Positions 1-8,389 of a stretch of DNA of 64,000 bases are shown piece by piece (the stretch's first letter is position 1; every line of letters starts with the position of its first letter). The DNA is from UBA1672 sp051967755. GTDB lineage: Bacteria; Pseudomonadota; Alphaproteobacteria; Micavibrionales; Micavibrionaceae. A model generated the notes under the pieces. The model saw only the letters and a list, made by a program, of their open reading frames with translations. It ran no database searches and was not told the DNA's origin. Both the position numbers and the translations under genes were made by a program. The DNA is taken from positions 62,001-126,000 of the forward strand of contig JBQDYD010000004.1 in the NCBI GenBank assembly GCA_051967755.1. Direction: 5' to 3'.

Positions 1-2
1 TA

Positions 3-614
3 TTGAACGCCGCCATTTCGAAACAAGACGGCATTAATCTGGCCACAGGGAACAAGGAACCACAAGCGCCCGCCCAATTATTACGCGCGCAGCAAGAGGG
101 CGGGCCGTTATACGACGTTGCACCGATGATGTTTAAGGTGGTTTATGATTCCGTTGAACTGACGAAAGTGCAGTCAGGTTTTTATGATGGCATTGGCGGC
201 ATGGATGAACGCGCCGATCACATCAAAGAAGAGATGGAAGCCACAGTACAAGATATCGAAGATACATTGAGGGAGCAGGGCGCAGACAGACAAGTCGCGC
301 GTAAGGCGTTTTCATATATGAATGCGTTTGCAGTGAATTTAGGCGTTGATAATAAAATCCTTCCTAAGATGGATGTTGCATCATTCCCGCGCCCTGAAAG
401 CTCTGCCAGCCCGTATTTCTCGCGTAACAGAGGCCTTTCAGATGTTTTGGAAACGCCTGAACAGCCCACGACGCCAATCGGCAAAGCGTGGCAAAAACAA
501 AAAGCGCCGATGGCAGATGATGGTGAATCTGTTGATACAGATCTTGTCATCGCCGGCGAAGAGGTAGATAATGATGCCTTCGCAGATTTAGGAGATGACC
601 CCACGGTCCAGTAA
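3..614 (+). CDS. Hypothetical protein, probably 5'-partial
   Basis: This open frame begins at a TTG two bases from the window edge, so the true start is probably outside and the listed start is only where the visible frame opens. The product is hydrophilic, with an acidic C-terminus and a central helical part (about residues 65-105) that could form a short coiled coil. It has no signal peptide or membrane segment. I recognise no family. The stop lies 8 bases before the racemase gene, so the two may be co-transcribed. That it is a real gene rests on its length and same-strand spacing. Confidence 0.6.
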   Translation: MNAAISKQDGINLATGNKEPQAPAQLLRAQQEGGPLYDVAPMMFKVVYDSVELTKVQSGFYDGIGGMDERADHIKEEMEATVQDIEDTLREQGADRQVARKAFSYMNAFAVNLGVDNKILPKMDVASFPRPESSASPYFSRNRGLSDVLETPEQPTTPIGKAWQKQKAPMADDGESVDTDLVIAGEEVDNDAFADLGDDPTVQ

Positions 615-622
615 TAAATATC

Positions 623-1357
623 ATGGATATGAAACTTATCGGTTTATTGGGGGGCACAAGCTGGCCCTCTACGCCGCTTTATTATGAATATCTTAACCAA
701 AAGGTAGCCGAAAAACTGGGCGGGCATAATTCTGCGCGCATCGTTTTATACTCTATTAATTACGATCCGATTAAATCGCTCTATCCTGACGGGTGGGATA
801 AAATCCCCGATATCCTTGGGCAGGAGCTCAAAACCCTTGATGATATGGGGCCTGATTGTATTTTGATCTGCAATAATACCCTGCATAAGGGATATGATAT
901 TCTGGTGGAGCAGCAAAAAGCACCTTTGATGGGGCAGGTGATTCATATTGTCGTTGCCACGGCCAAAAAGGCGATGGCGATGGACGCAAATCGGGTGTTA
1001 CTGCTTGGCACGAAATTCACGATGGAGGATGGTTTTTTCAAAGATCGCCTTCGTTTTTTCGGTCTTGATGTGGATGTACCAAGCGAAGAAGACCGCATAG
1101 AAATTCAAGAAATGCAAACCAAGATATCGGCAGGGCAAATGGAAGACAGTTTCCATGATCGTTTCAAAACGATGTTGTCCAAATATTCAGATTATGACGC
1201 GCTGATTTTGGGGTGTACGGAATTGCCGCTGGTGATTACAGAGAATGAAACAAACGTGCCGATCATTAACCCCATTCATGCGCAATGCGACGAAGCGTTA
1301 AAGGTGATTTTGTCATCAATCGGAAAGCCCGAAGGCAGAGCATATAGCGTAGGCTAA
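623..1357 (+). CDS. Aspartate/glutamate racemase family protein
   Basis: Cofactor-independent amino-acid racemase of the Asp/Glu racemase superfamily, closest in pattern to E. coli YgeA. Visible marks are the N-terminal LLGGTSWPST (residues 8-17), the first active-site segment ICNNTLHK (82-89) and the second, LGCTEL (196-201), with Cys198 as the expected catalytic thiol. In YgeA the first-site residue before the Asn-Thr pair is Thr83; here that position is Asn84, with a Cys at 83. This could change substrate or reduce activity. The length of 244 is slightly above the family norm of about 230. The start is ATG 8 bases after the upstream gene. Its stop overlaps the stop of the convergent gene. 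Confidence 0.85.
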   Translation: MDMKLIGLLGGTSWPSTPLYYEYLNQKVAEKLGGHNSARIVLYSINYDPIKSLYPDGWDKIPDILGQELKTLDDMGPDCILICNNTLHKGYDILVEQQKAPLMGQVIHIVVATAKKAMAMDANRVLLLGTKFTMEDGFFKDRLRFFGLDVDVPSEEDRIEIQEMQTKISAGQMEDSFHDRFKTMLSKYSDYDALILGCTELPLVITENETNVPIINPIHAQCDEALKVILSSIGKPEGRAYSVG

Positions 1358-1641
1358 GACACAGGCTTTGCGGGGCAGGGTTGCACGGTGTGCTCTTTGA
1401 AATTATCAGTTTGCTCATGCTGTTTGCTGTGACAGAGTTTCAAGCATTGTCGGCAGACCCAATCATTCAATGATTTGATTGATTCCCCCTCAACACCTTC
1501 TGCGCACATCTCATCACATTCACTGCAGGTTATGGTTCCTGTTTCAGTATCTGATACGCGCATATCCGAAGCGTAAACCGGCGTTGCGCACATCACAATC
1601 ACAGCACATAAAGCGGGGGTTAAATATTGTTTTACAAACAT
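1354..1641 (-). CDS. Small secreted cysteine-rich protein
   Basis: A 95-residue protein with a Sec-type signal peptide (hydrophobic residues about 8-23, likely cleavage after VYA near residue 24). The mature part holds CSEC, CDEMC-like and CRQCLKLC motifs, giving seven cysteines in about 60 residues. Such pairing suggests disulphides or a small zinc-ribbon-like metal site in the periplasm. I do not recognise the family. It converges with the racemase gene and their stop codons overlap. It lies 21 bases downstream of lepB on the same strand and may be its last co-transcribed gene. Confidence 0.65.
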   Translation of the reverse strand: MFVKQYLTPALCAVIVMCATPVYASDMRVSDTETGTITCSECDEMCAEGVEGESIKSLNDWVCRQCLKLCHSKQHEQTDNFKEHTVQPCPAKPVS

Positions 1642-1662
1642 ATTTTTGTGTGTCTTTCTACG

Positions 1663-2616
1663 TTACCGTGCGTATTGGAATGTAAATCCGTTTGTCCTTC
1701 CGTCTATTACTTTAAGAACCACCGGCCCGATTAAAAAATCCTCATGCACAGGCCCGAAAACACGGCTGTCCCATGAATTATCCCGATTATCGCCCATCAC
1801 AAAATAATGGTTGTCGGGAATGGTGACGGTCGCCGTATTATCCAAATGATCCGTATCCGTTTCATTTATCACTTTGAAACTGGTGCCATCGGGTAAAGTC
1901 TCCATATATTGCTCTAACATTTTACCATTTGCGTCTTGATAAGGCTCGATTTTTTTGTGCTCGACGGGGCGCTCGTTAATATAAAGGGTGCCGTTTTTCA
2001 TTTGTACGGTATCCCCCGGCATACCGATGATACGTTTTAAAAAGTCGACAGACGGGTTGTTCGGATGTGCAAAAATAACCGTATCTCCGCGTTTGGGCGA
2101 TGATTTGCCGAACCTCCCTTGCCATAGTGGCGGCTCTAGCGGGAAAGAGTACCGACTATAGCCGTAGGCGGTTTTGGAGATAAAAACCATATCGCCGGCA
2201 ATGTAGTTTGGCTCCATAGAGCCGGAAGGGATATGGAAAAGTTCGTACAGAAAGATTTTGATCGTAATAAAAACGATAAGCAATAAAGAAATTGTTACGG
2301 TGATTGGCGGTATAATCTTTGCGTACCATCGCAAGGTTTCATACTTATTATAGTTACGAGCCAATTGAACGGAGTGCGCGGCACCGATAACCGTAAAAAA
2401 TAAAAGGTTTAATCGGGCCATGTCATCGGGGGATATGGGGTATATTTGCGCAAAGTATTCCGTGCCGGTGACAGAAAACAGAATGTACAAAACAACGTAC
2501 CCTAATGCATAAAAACCGCGATTAAGATAGAGCATGCTGATGATCGGACTGAAAAGGATGGCCATAAAGAACGCAGACCAAGGGGTGCGTTCCTTTATTG
2601 CGGTGTATATCCTCAT
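1663..2616 (-). CDS. lepB: Signal peptidase I
   Basis: Membrane serine protease that removes Sec and Tat signal peptides at the outer face of the inner membrane (family S26). The catalytic Ser is S133 in PSGSMEP and the general-base Lys is K194 in the FLKRIIGMPGD segment. The conserved GDNRDNSWDSR box lies near residues 275-285. The N-terminal part is unusual: E. coli-type LepB has two membrane segments, whereas here about four hydrophobic stretches precede the catalytic domain (near 14-30, 36-58, 68-84 and 103-125). It starts 4 bases after the SDR gene, so the three minus-strand genes from 4218 down form a likely operon. The ATG at 2616 is the only good start. Confidence 0.93.
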   Translation of the reverse strand: MRIYTAIKERTPWSAFFMAILFSPIISMLYLNRGFYALGYVVLYILFSVTGTEYFAQIYPISPDDMARLNLLFFTVIGAAHSVQLARNYNKYETLRWYAKIIPPITVTISLLLIVFITIKIFLYELFHIPSGSMEPNYIAGDMVFISKTAYGYSRYSFPLEPPLWQGRFGKSSPKRGDTVIFAHPNNPSVDFLKRIIGMPGDTVQMKNGTLYINERPVEHKKIEPYQDANGKMLEQYMETLPDGTSFKVINETDTDHLDNTATVTIPDNHYFVMGDNRDNSWDSRVFGPVHEDFLIGPVVLKVIDGRTNGFTFQYAR

Positions 2617-2620
2617 GGGG

Positions 2621-3613
2621 TTATCCTGTCATTTGTCCTGACCAGCCGGCATTCACATCAAGGGTGATGCCCGAAACATATTTTGCATTGTCAGAAGCAA
2701 GAAATGCCGCGGCGTTTGCAATTTCATCAGGGTGAATAGACCCCGTCGGCAGCGCATGGTAATTCCGCACCAGCATATCCATGGCAGAGTTCTTTATTTT
2801 ATTGATCATTTCACCGTTATCTGCGCCGCGCCACATCACGGTTTGTACCGCCGTGGGGGCAATGGCATTAACCGTTATGTTATGCTCGCCCAGATCCAGC
2901 GCAAGTGATTTTACCAGGCCGATCACGGCCCATTTGCTTGCGCTGTATGAGGTGAGCTGTGATACGCCGCGCCGCCCGGCGACGGAACTGATTGCGATAA
3001 TACGCCCGCCTTTTTTGTTTTGTTTCAGGTAGGGGATAGCGGCATGGGCGGTATTAGCAACGCCTGTGACGTTTACATTCATGATTTCCTGAAATATGCG
3101 ATCAGTTTCTTTTTCGAATCCGTCGCCATTGGAGATACCGGCATTGGCCACGACTATATCCAAACGACCTAAAGCTTTCACTGCTTGCTTCACCGCGTCA
3201 TTCATTTGTGATCTGCTGCGCACATCCGCGATAAGCGGAACGGCCTTTACCCCTTTGGCCTTTACAAGGGAAACGGCCATATCCAAATCTTCTTTAGAGG
3301 AAAGCGCGTAATTTACAATGCCCTGCATTGCATTCGGGGCGGCGATATCGAGCAGCGCAATATTAGCGCCGTCTTCTGCCATTTTTAATGCCATCGCCAG
3401 CCCTATGCCGCGCGCAGCCCCTGTAATGAGGACGCTTCGCCCGTTTAACGGCTTGGTTTTCATATTGGCGACGATGCTTTTCTCGGCTTGATTGGCCGTG
3501 GCATGAGCCACACCGGGCACTGTTGCCATCGCAACGCCACTTGCCGCGACCATGCCTGCCTTTTTTATAAAGTCTCGCCTTGATGCATCATTCTGATCGT
3601 TGTCATCACTCAT
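2621..3613 (-). CDS. Tat-exported short-chain dehydrogenase/reductase
   Basis: NAD(P)-dependent oxidoreductase of the classical SDR family. The nucleotide-binding TGAARGIG is at residues 64-71, NAG at 157-159, and the catalytic Ser210, Tyr223 and Lys227 (YSASK) are all present. The first 40 residues form a twin-arginine signal: SRRDFIKK at 11-18, a hydrophobic stretch and an AHA-type cleavage site near 36-38. Classical SDRs are normally cytoplasmic, so export of a folded, cofactor-loaded enzyme is unusual. Its substrate cannot be told. Start and upstream stop share one base (TAATG), so it is translationally coupled to the upstream secreted protein. Confidence 0.88.
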   Translation of the reverse strand: MSDDNDQNDASRRDFIKKAGMVAASGVAMATVPGVAHATANQAEKSIVANMKTKPLNGRSVLITGAARGIGLAMALKMAEDGANIALLDIAAPNAMQGIVNYALSSKEDLDMAVSLVKAKGVKAVPLIADVRSRSQMNDAVKQAVKALGRLDIVVANAGISNGDGFEKETDRIFQEIMNVNVTGVANTAHAAIPYLKQNKKGGRIIAISSVAGRRGVSQLTSYSASKWAVIGLVKSLALDLGEHNITVNAIAPTAVQTVMWRGADNGEMINKIKNSAMDMLVRNYHALPTGSIHPDEIANAAAFLASDNAKYVSGITLDVNAGWSGQMTG

Positions 3614-4218
3614 TATTCTGCTTCGGCTTCTGTTTCTGGTGATGAGGCATCAGAGTGATCATTCGTTTCTTTTGCTGTATTAACAGAAGGTGATTTTCTG
3701 ATGCAGTCACATTTATATAGTTGGAATTCCTCAGGTGTTTTGACACGTAAGGAGTCGCTGCACATTAAACTGATACGTGAATCTTTATCTTCGTATTCGT
3801 TACCATCTTTATCGAATTTATAGAACTTTTGAGAGATGTTGAACTTTGTCAGAACTTCCTGTTTTTCAGGCATGTAATCGGTATCAATGATGTTGATATC
3901 CATCTTAGTACGTACCTTTAAATTCTTATTATTTTCGACGAACATAATCATACCGTCTTTACCGTATGAAACTTCACCATCGTCATAATGTAGGAAATCT
4001 TCTGCGAAATGTTTATCGATCATAGACAGTGCTTTGTCGTATTGAGAATCATTCATATGGTTTTGCAAGGCCATGTAAAATGCTTCTACATTTTTAACTG
4101 CTTCCTCAGGGCTGATTTTATTTTCTTGTGTCGCCTGAGTGTCTGTTGATTGTTCTGATGCATATGAAGGGAGTGGGGCAGTTAAGAGTGCTAAAGCAAT
4201 AAGAATGTACTTTTTCAT
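3613..4218 (-). CDS. Secreted protein, SnoaL/NTF2-like
   Basis: The frame opens at 4266, but the ATG at 4218 is preferred: it has AGGA about 8 bases upstream and begins a clean signal peptide (MKKYILIALALL..., likely cleaved after SYA near residue 21). The mature domain has an alpha-beta pattern (helix with AFYMALQ, then HFAEDFLHYDDG and later strands) that resembles SnoaL/NTF2-like cone folds. This is a fold-level guess from the pattern only. Two Cys pairs near the C-terminus (CSDS, CDC) may form disulphides. It is the first gene of the run with the SDR and lepB. Role unknown. Confidence 0.6.
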   Translation of the reverse strand: MKKYILIALALLTAPLPSYASEQSTDTQATQENKISPEEAVKNVEAFYMALQNHMNDSQYDKALSMIDKHFAEDFLHYDDGEVSYGKDGMIMFVENNKNLKVRTKMDINIIDTDYMPEKQEVLTKFNISQKFYKFDKDGNEYEDKDSRISLMCSDSLRVKTPEEFQLYKCDCIRKSPSVNTAKETNDHSDASSPETEAEAE

Positions 4219-4320
4219 AGAAATAATCCTATTTTGAATATGAATAGGTCTATTATCTGCATTCATTTTTTAAAATGCAACCACTAAAATCATAACACAT
4301 CGATTTGATGAGGGGGCGTT

Positions 4321-5274
4321 TTAAGGCTTCGCAGGTTTCTCGCGCACAGTTTTCGGCAAATCATGCGGCATTGTTGGTGCCATTGTGGTTTCCGGCATTG
4401 ATGCGTCACTGTTGTAACAGCTCACAGGAAGCTCTAAAAGCTCAGGCCATTTATCAACCCAACCTGCTGCGTGTTCTGCTTCTTGGATAAGCATGGTTTG
4501 CACGCAATTTGTCGGCGGCATAGATTGTAGGTAGCTATGCAGAACAGCGGGAGGAACCATTGTATCACGCCCGCCAATAAAGTGATATTGCGGCATTTTG
4601 GTCAATGTGCTGGCTTCGTGCACAGGGTTTAATGATTCATCCATCGGATCAACCCCCAGAAGCGTTGTATATGTCTCATGGTCAAGAATACCGGCAACAG
4701 TGCGCAGGCTTATGATATCTTCACGTTCGCTTGCCAATAATGTTCCGATTGCGGCGCCGCCGCCAAATCCAATGATATTAAATGTATGGATGCTATAACG
4801 TTTTGCAATTTCATCTAACACAGTGTTGTACGATGCGATCACATCTTCTGAAAAGCTTGCTTCCTCACCGTAACGTTCATCACATTCTTCTGTAATGGAA
4901 AGCATGCCCGTATATTGGCATGGTCTTGCCAAATAGATAACGTTTTCTGCTTTGTCCTTTGAGGCAAGGTGAAGGCCGACAGGGTTATATGGCGTAGTTG
5001 TTTTTCTTTTTTCATCTTCACCGGTGTAAAGATAGGATTCACCTTCGATGTAGATATTTGCACTTCCGCCTTGTTCGTGGATACGTTCATAGGCGCGAAG
5101 CATAAACGGATCTGCAGGAATATCGCGTTTGATCATCCATGCGGGCGCTGCTATGCGTTGCGCGGTTTCTGCACGCATATAGGGATAGGTCGTTGCAATA
5201 CAACCGCCCAAGGTCAAAATTGCAAGTACACCTGCTTTGATGGAGAGTGAATCGAAAAAGCTGTCAAATCTCAT
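4321..5274 (-). CDS. Alpha/beta-hydrolase-like lipoprotein, nucleophile Ser replaced
   Basis: Predicted lipoprotein: after a hydrophobic stretch (residues 13-24) the lipobox LGGC gives Cys25 for lipidation. The rest follows an alpha/beta-hydrolase plan, with a strand-turn-helix at IIGFGGGAA (167-175), an Asp in GGRDTMVPP (D237) and a His in EAEHAAGW (H268). The nucleophile elbow should read GxSxG, but position 171 is Gly. GGC replaces an AGC-type Ser codon, a single-base difference. Asp and His are kept. It may therefore be inactive, a binding protein, or use another nucleophile. It belongs to neither flanking operon clearly. The ATG at 5274 is followed directly by the lipoprotein signal. Confidence 0.7.
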   Translation of the reverse strand: MRFDSFFDSLSIKAGVLAILTLGGCIATTYPYMRAETAQRIAAPAWMIKRDIPADPFMLRAYERIHEQGGSANIYIEGESYLYTGEDEKRKTTTPYNPVGLHLASKDKAENVIYLARPCQYTGMLSITEECDERYGEEASFSEDVIASYNTVLDEIAKRYSIHTFNIIGFGGGAAIGTLLASEREDIISLRTVAGILDHETYTTLLGVDPMDESLNPVHEASTLTKMPQYHFIGGRDTMVPPAVLHSYLQSMPPTNCVQTMLIQEAEHAAGWVDKWPELLELPVSCYNSDASMPETTMAPTMPHDLPKTVREKPAKP

Positions 5275-5326
5275 GCGTTAAAAACCATTCTTTTATTGAG
5301 AAGAATCATATAGTTAATTGACGCTA

Positions 5327-5971
5327 TCACTTATGCGGGTTCGAATCACTACCTCGCTCAAAGTTTTCCTCAGGTTTCCACCCTTTTTTCCAAGAATTCA
5401 TGGATATGACCTCCGCGGGGAAGCCATTATCGTGAAACCATGAATCTACGGCGTATCGTTCATGCGTTTGTGTGTCGCGGATGACGGCGGTTTTGTGTGG
5501 CCATCTGCCGCCGTTAATCAGCGGAAAGCGCGTGTCGGGCGCCGAGAGTGTATGATGTTTGATCAAACCGCGATCACGCAGCATCATTAAATATACGGTT
5601 GTGTTTGTGCTCTCATCGACGCAGTCATGATGAAAATTCCCCATATTGCGAAACGTGCCATAGCCGTCGACCTCTGTGCCTGTGCGTGCACCGACATAGG
5701 TTTCAAACAGGGCGATACTTTGTGAAATGCGGCTTCTCTCATCCTGCGCATTTTTGATCGGCGGGGTGAAGAGGGCGTCGATATTACGCCATTCCTCATC
5801 GCTTAAAACAGTATAGACGACATTCTTGCAGCCGTAATTATAACAATGCGGAAAGGTCTCCTGCGTCGGCGGGGTTATGTTTTCAGTTTGCAAGTAATGT
5901 GTTGGCGTATTGTCCGGCAGAGATGCGCATCCTGTTATAAAAGCCAGTAATATCAGGGATGATTTATTCAA
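5327..5971 (-). CDS. Lipoprotein with transglutaminase-like Cys-His-Asp layout
   Basis: Lipoprotein signal with ITGC, so Cys15 is the likely lipidated residue. The mature part contains Cys117 in HHDCVDES, His159 in WPHKTAVI and Asp176 in YAVDSWF, the order and spacing expected of a bacterial transglutaminase-like cysteine peptidase triad. The helix after Cys117 (STNTTVYLMMLRDRGL) also fits that fold. Substrate and exact family are not known. The stop overlaps nothing, but its start lies inside the end of the xthA frame by 8 bases, so the two are probably transcribed together. Confidence 0.65.
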   Translation of the reverse strand: MNKSSLILLAFITGCASLPDNTPTHYLQTENITPPTQETFPHCYNYGCKNVVYTVLSDEEWRNIDALFTPPIKNAQDERSRISQSIALFETYVGARTGTEVDGYGTFRNMGNFHHDCVDESTNTTVYLMMLRDRGLIKHHTLSAPDTRFPLINGGRWPHKTAVIRDTQTHERYAVDSWFHDNGFPAEVISMNSWKKGWKPEENFERGSDSNPHK

Positions 5972-6725
5972 TGATGATCTCTATCGGGGTGTGGTCAGAC
6001 GGTTTTTCCCATCCGCGCGGTGTTTTATTAATCGCGCAGCTCAGCAATTTATCTGCATAGACGGGGGAAAGCAGGAAGTGGTCAATGCGAATACCATTAT
6101 TGCGTTGCCATGCGCCTGCCTGATAATCCCAGAATGAATATTGCTCTGCGCGTGTATCGAAAACGCGAAACGCATCGGTTAGCCCTAAATTGATAAGCTT
6201 TCGGAATGCTGCGCGCGTTTCAGGGCGGATCAGGGCATCACCTTCCCAATCTTTCGGGCTGTGGCAGTCTTTATCCTCCGGCATGACATTATAATCGCCG
6301 CCGATAATAAACGACGTATCACTATCCGTAAGTTCTTTCAGGCGCGTATATAAACGCTCCATCCAACTGAGCTTATAGTCATATTTATCGCCGGGTGTCG
6401 GGTTGCCGTTTGGCAAATAGATATTAATCAACCGCACGCCGTTAATATTTGCCTCAATATAGCGCGCTTGTTCATCGCTTTTATCGCCCGGAAGGTGATC
6501 TAAAACAACCTCAATCGGGTGTTTAGATATGATCGCCACGCCGTTATAGGCCTTTTGCCCGACAAAGGCACAGTGATAGTCTTTCCCCTCAAACTCCGCT
6601 GCGGGGAATTCAAGGCCTTTGAGTTCCTGCACCATCAAAACATCAGGATTTTCATCATCCAGATAGCGTTTGACGTGCTCCAGACGGGCTTTGATTGAAT
6701 TAACATTCCAAGAGACAATTTTCAT
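5964..6725 (-). CDS. xthA: Exodeoxyribonuclease III
   Basis: Endonuclease/exonuclease/phosphatase-family nuclease for base-excision repair (AP-site cleavage and 3'-end cleaning). Family marks are the start MKIVSWNVNSIKAR, QELKG (metal-binding Glu), IIGGDYNVMP with Asp and Asn, the WDYQAGAWQRNNGIRIDHFL block and the terminal SDHTPI (catalytic His). The frame is open to 6761, but homologues begin at the internal Met at 6725, giving about 253 residues, the usual length. There is only a weak GGA upstream. It is followed by the transglutaminase-like lipoprotein with an 8-base overlap. Confidence 0.93.
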   Translation of the reverse strand: MKIVSWNVNSIKARLEHVKRYLDDENPDVLMVQELKGLEFPAAEFEGKDYHCAFVGQKAYNGVAIISKHPIEVVLDHLPGDKSDEQARYIEANINGVRLINIYLPNGNPTPGDKYDYKLSWMERLYTRLKELTDSDTSFIIGGDYNVMPEDKDCHSPKDWEGDALIRPETRAAFRKLINLGLTDAFRVFDTRAEQYSFWDYQAGAWQRNNGIRIDHFLLSPVYADKLLSCAINKTPRGWEKPSDHTPIEIIIE

Positions 6726-6861
6726 GATCCGCAGAATAGACAGCTTCGCGGGAACAGGCAATCCCGCATGCCGATGATTTTTTCATTTGTTTTTTTTATG
6801 TATATTTTGCTATTTTATCGTCGTGTGGAGGAAGAATTATAACAAATAGAGGGCGGGAGTC

Positions 6862-8022
6862 GTGGAAAAGAACAGAAATTTAGCATTGGTCGGAAAGGTT
6901 AATCTGGACATTTACGGCGCGTCCGGTCAGGTCACATCCCTTGGTGATACTAAGGATTTTGCCGATGGCGGAATTGGTGTTTCATTAGGCGGTGCATCTG
7001 CGAATGTTGCGCGCTCTATCAATACTTTATCCCGTGTTTATGGTGATGAAGGATCAACCAAAATTGTCACAAGAATCGGTGAGCCGCCTGAGCAGCAGGG
7101 GTATAATAATTTCGGTGAGCATTTGCTAGCCCAGCACGCGGCGGAGATGACGTTTCGCCTTCTGCAGCATGAGGGTGTGAATTACACCGATGTTGCCGCA
7201 GGAAAAGAGGGGCCGGGGATCGCCAAAAGCGTTGTCTCTAATTTTCGTGGTGGTCGTCATATCTTTAAACAAATGCCCTTGCAGGCGCAATTTGCCGCGG
7301 CCAATGACGGTATGGTGTCCAGTGTTCATCCTGTGATGACGGCGGAGCTATCAGGCGCGTCTTATGTATTCGTTGACCCCGCAAGGCCTGCACTGGCCAA
7401 AGTCGCCACCGATGTATGTGAGGAAAATCGTGTACCATCAATCGTGGACCATGGTTTGAAATCTTGGCCAAAGGATGAGCTGAAGGCGTCATTGCTGGAA
7501 GATGTTCTAAAGAATGCGGATATACTTATTGTGCCCGCCGATGCGTTTGTGCCGGGTATGCGCGATGGTGAGAAAAACCCCGATAAATTATTCGAAACGC
7601 TGTCGGGTAAGGAATATAAAGCGCGCACCATTATTATGTCGGATGGAACTGACCCTGTTCGCCTAAGCCATCATGGTAAAGTCAGCGAAATTCCTGTTAC
7701 CCCTGCGGAAAATCCAATTAATGTCAGCGGCGCAGGCGATACACGTGATGGGGCGCTGATGTTCTTCCTATCCCGCGGGGATGAAATGGAAACCGCGGTG
7801 GCAAAGGCCACCGAAATGGCAACTATCCGTATTCAGTATCCCGGTAATGATTGGGAACACCACATCTATGATCATGTAAAGGATAACCCGTTATTCGCGG
7901 ATGATATGGATGAGCTGGACGCTATGCATGATAAAACTCAGCCCGGATTGTTTGATGATCTGCCAAATGCAGCCAATGATCGCGATGATGATCTGGATCA
8001 TGACGCCGCCACGCACGGGTGA
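6862..8022 (+). CDS. PfkB-family carbohydrate/nucleoside kinase
   Basis: Ribokinase-fold kinase that would phosphorylate a sugar, nucleoside or similar small molecule with ATP. The N-terminal signature GGIGVSLGGASANVA lies at 36-50 and the C-terminal INVSGAGDT at 286-294, with Asp293 as the expected base. After GAGDT the sequence is RDG, where FxGG is more common. The substrate cannot be assigned. The start is GTG at 6862 with an AGGG about 9 bases upstream. The C-terminus carries an extra acidic, His/Asp-rich tail (about residues 360-386), similar in style to tails on proteins at 48-56 kb. The gene stands alone and converges with erpA, 5 bases away. Confidence 0.85.
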   Translation: MEKNRNLALVGKVNLDIYGASGQVTSLGDTKDFADGGIGVSLGGASANVARSINTLSRVYGDEGSTKIVTRIGEPPEQQGYNNFGEHLLAQHAAEMTFRLLQHEGVNYTDVAAGKEGPGIAKSVVSNFRGGRHIFKQMPLQAQFAAANDGMVSSVHPVMTAELSGASYVFVDPARPALAKVATDVCEENRVPSIVDHGLKSWPKDELKASLLEDVLKNADILIVPADAFVPGMRDGEKNPDKLFETLSGKEYKARTIIMSDGTDPVRLSHHGKVSEIPVTPAENPINVSGAGDTRDGALMFFLSRGDEMETAVAKATEMATIRIQYPGNDWEHHIYDHVKDNPLFADDMDELDAMHDKTQPGLFDDLPNAANDRDDDLDHDAATHG

Positions 8023-8027
8023 TGTCA

Positions 8028-8348
8028 TCACATAACAGAAAAAGATGTGCCGCAGCCGCAGCCCGCAGTCGCGTTCGGGTTGTCGATTTTAAATTCTGAT
8101 CCGACCAGACCTTTTTCAAACAAGATGGTCGCGCCGTCTAAAAACCCCATAGAGATATCATCGGTGACGACAGATTCGGAGAAGATAAGATCTTGCTTGG
8201 TTTGATCCTCTGTCAGCTCAAGCTTATATTGAAAGCCCGAGCATCCGCCACCTTCCACACGCACCCTAAGCATCAACGCATCTTTGCCTTGTGCTTCACG
8301 AAGTTCATTTATACGCTTTACCGCGCTGTTATCTACATTTAAGGTCAT
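8028..8348 (-). CDS. erpA: A-type iron-sulfur carrier ErpA
   Basis: HesB/IscA-family protein that receives and passes on Fe-S clusters. The three cluster-binding cysteines are present: Cys36 in GGGCSGFQY and Cys97 and Cys99 in AGCGCG, numbered from the Met at 8348. The frame is open to 8387, but the internal Met starts MTLNVD and gives 106 residues, the family length. The start is 41 bases from the divergent dgt gene, so the two promoters must overlap. ErpA is favoured over IscA or SufA because the gene is alone and not in an isc or suf cluster. Confidence 0.88.
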   Translation of the reverse strand: MTLNVDNSAVKRINELREAQGKDALMLRVRVEGGGCSGFQYKLELTEDQTKQDLIFSESVVTDDISMGFLDGATILFEKGLVGSEFKIDNPNATAGCGCGTSFSVM

Positions 8349-8389
8349 AGCAATAGTATATCTCTTCAATACACGGGTAATCAACACTT

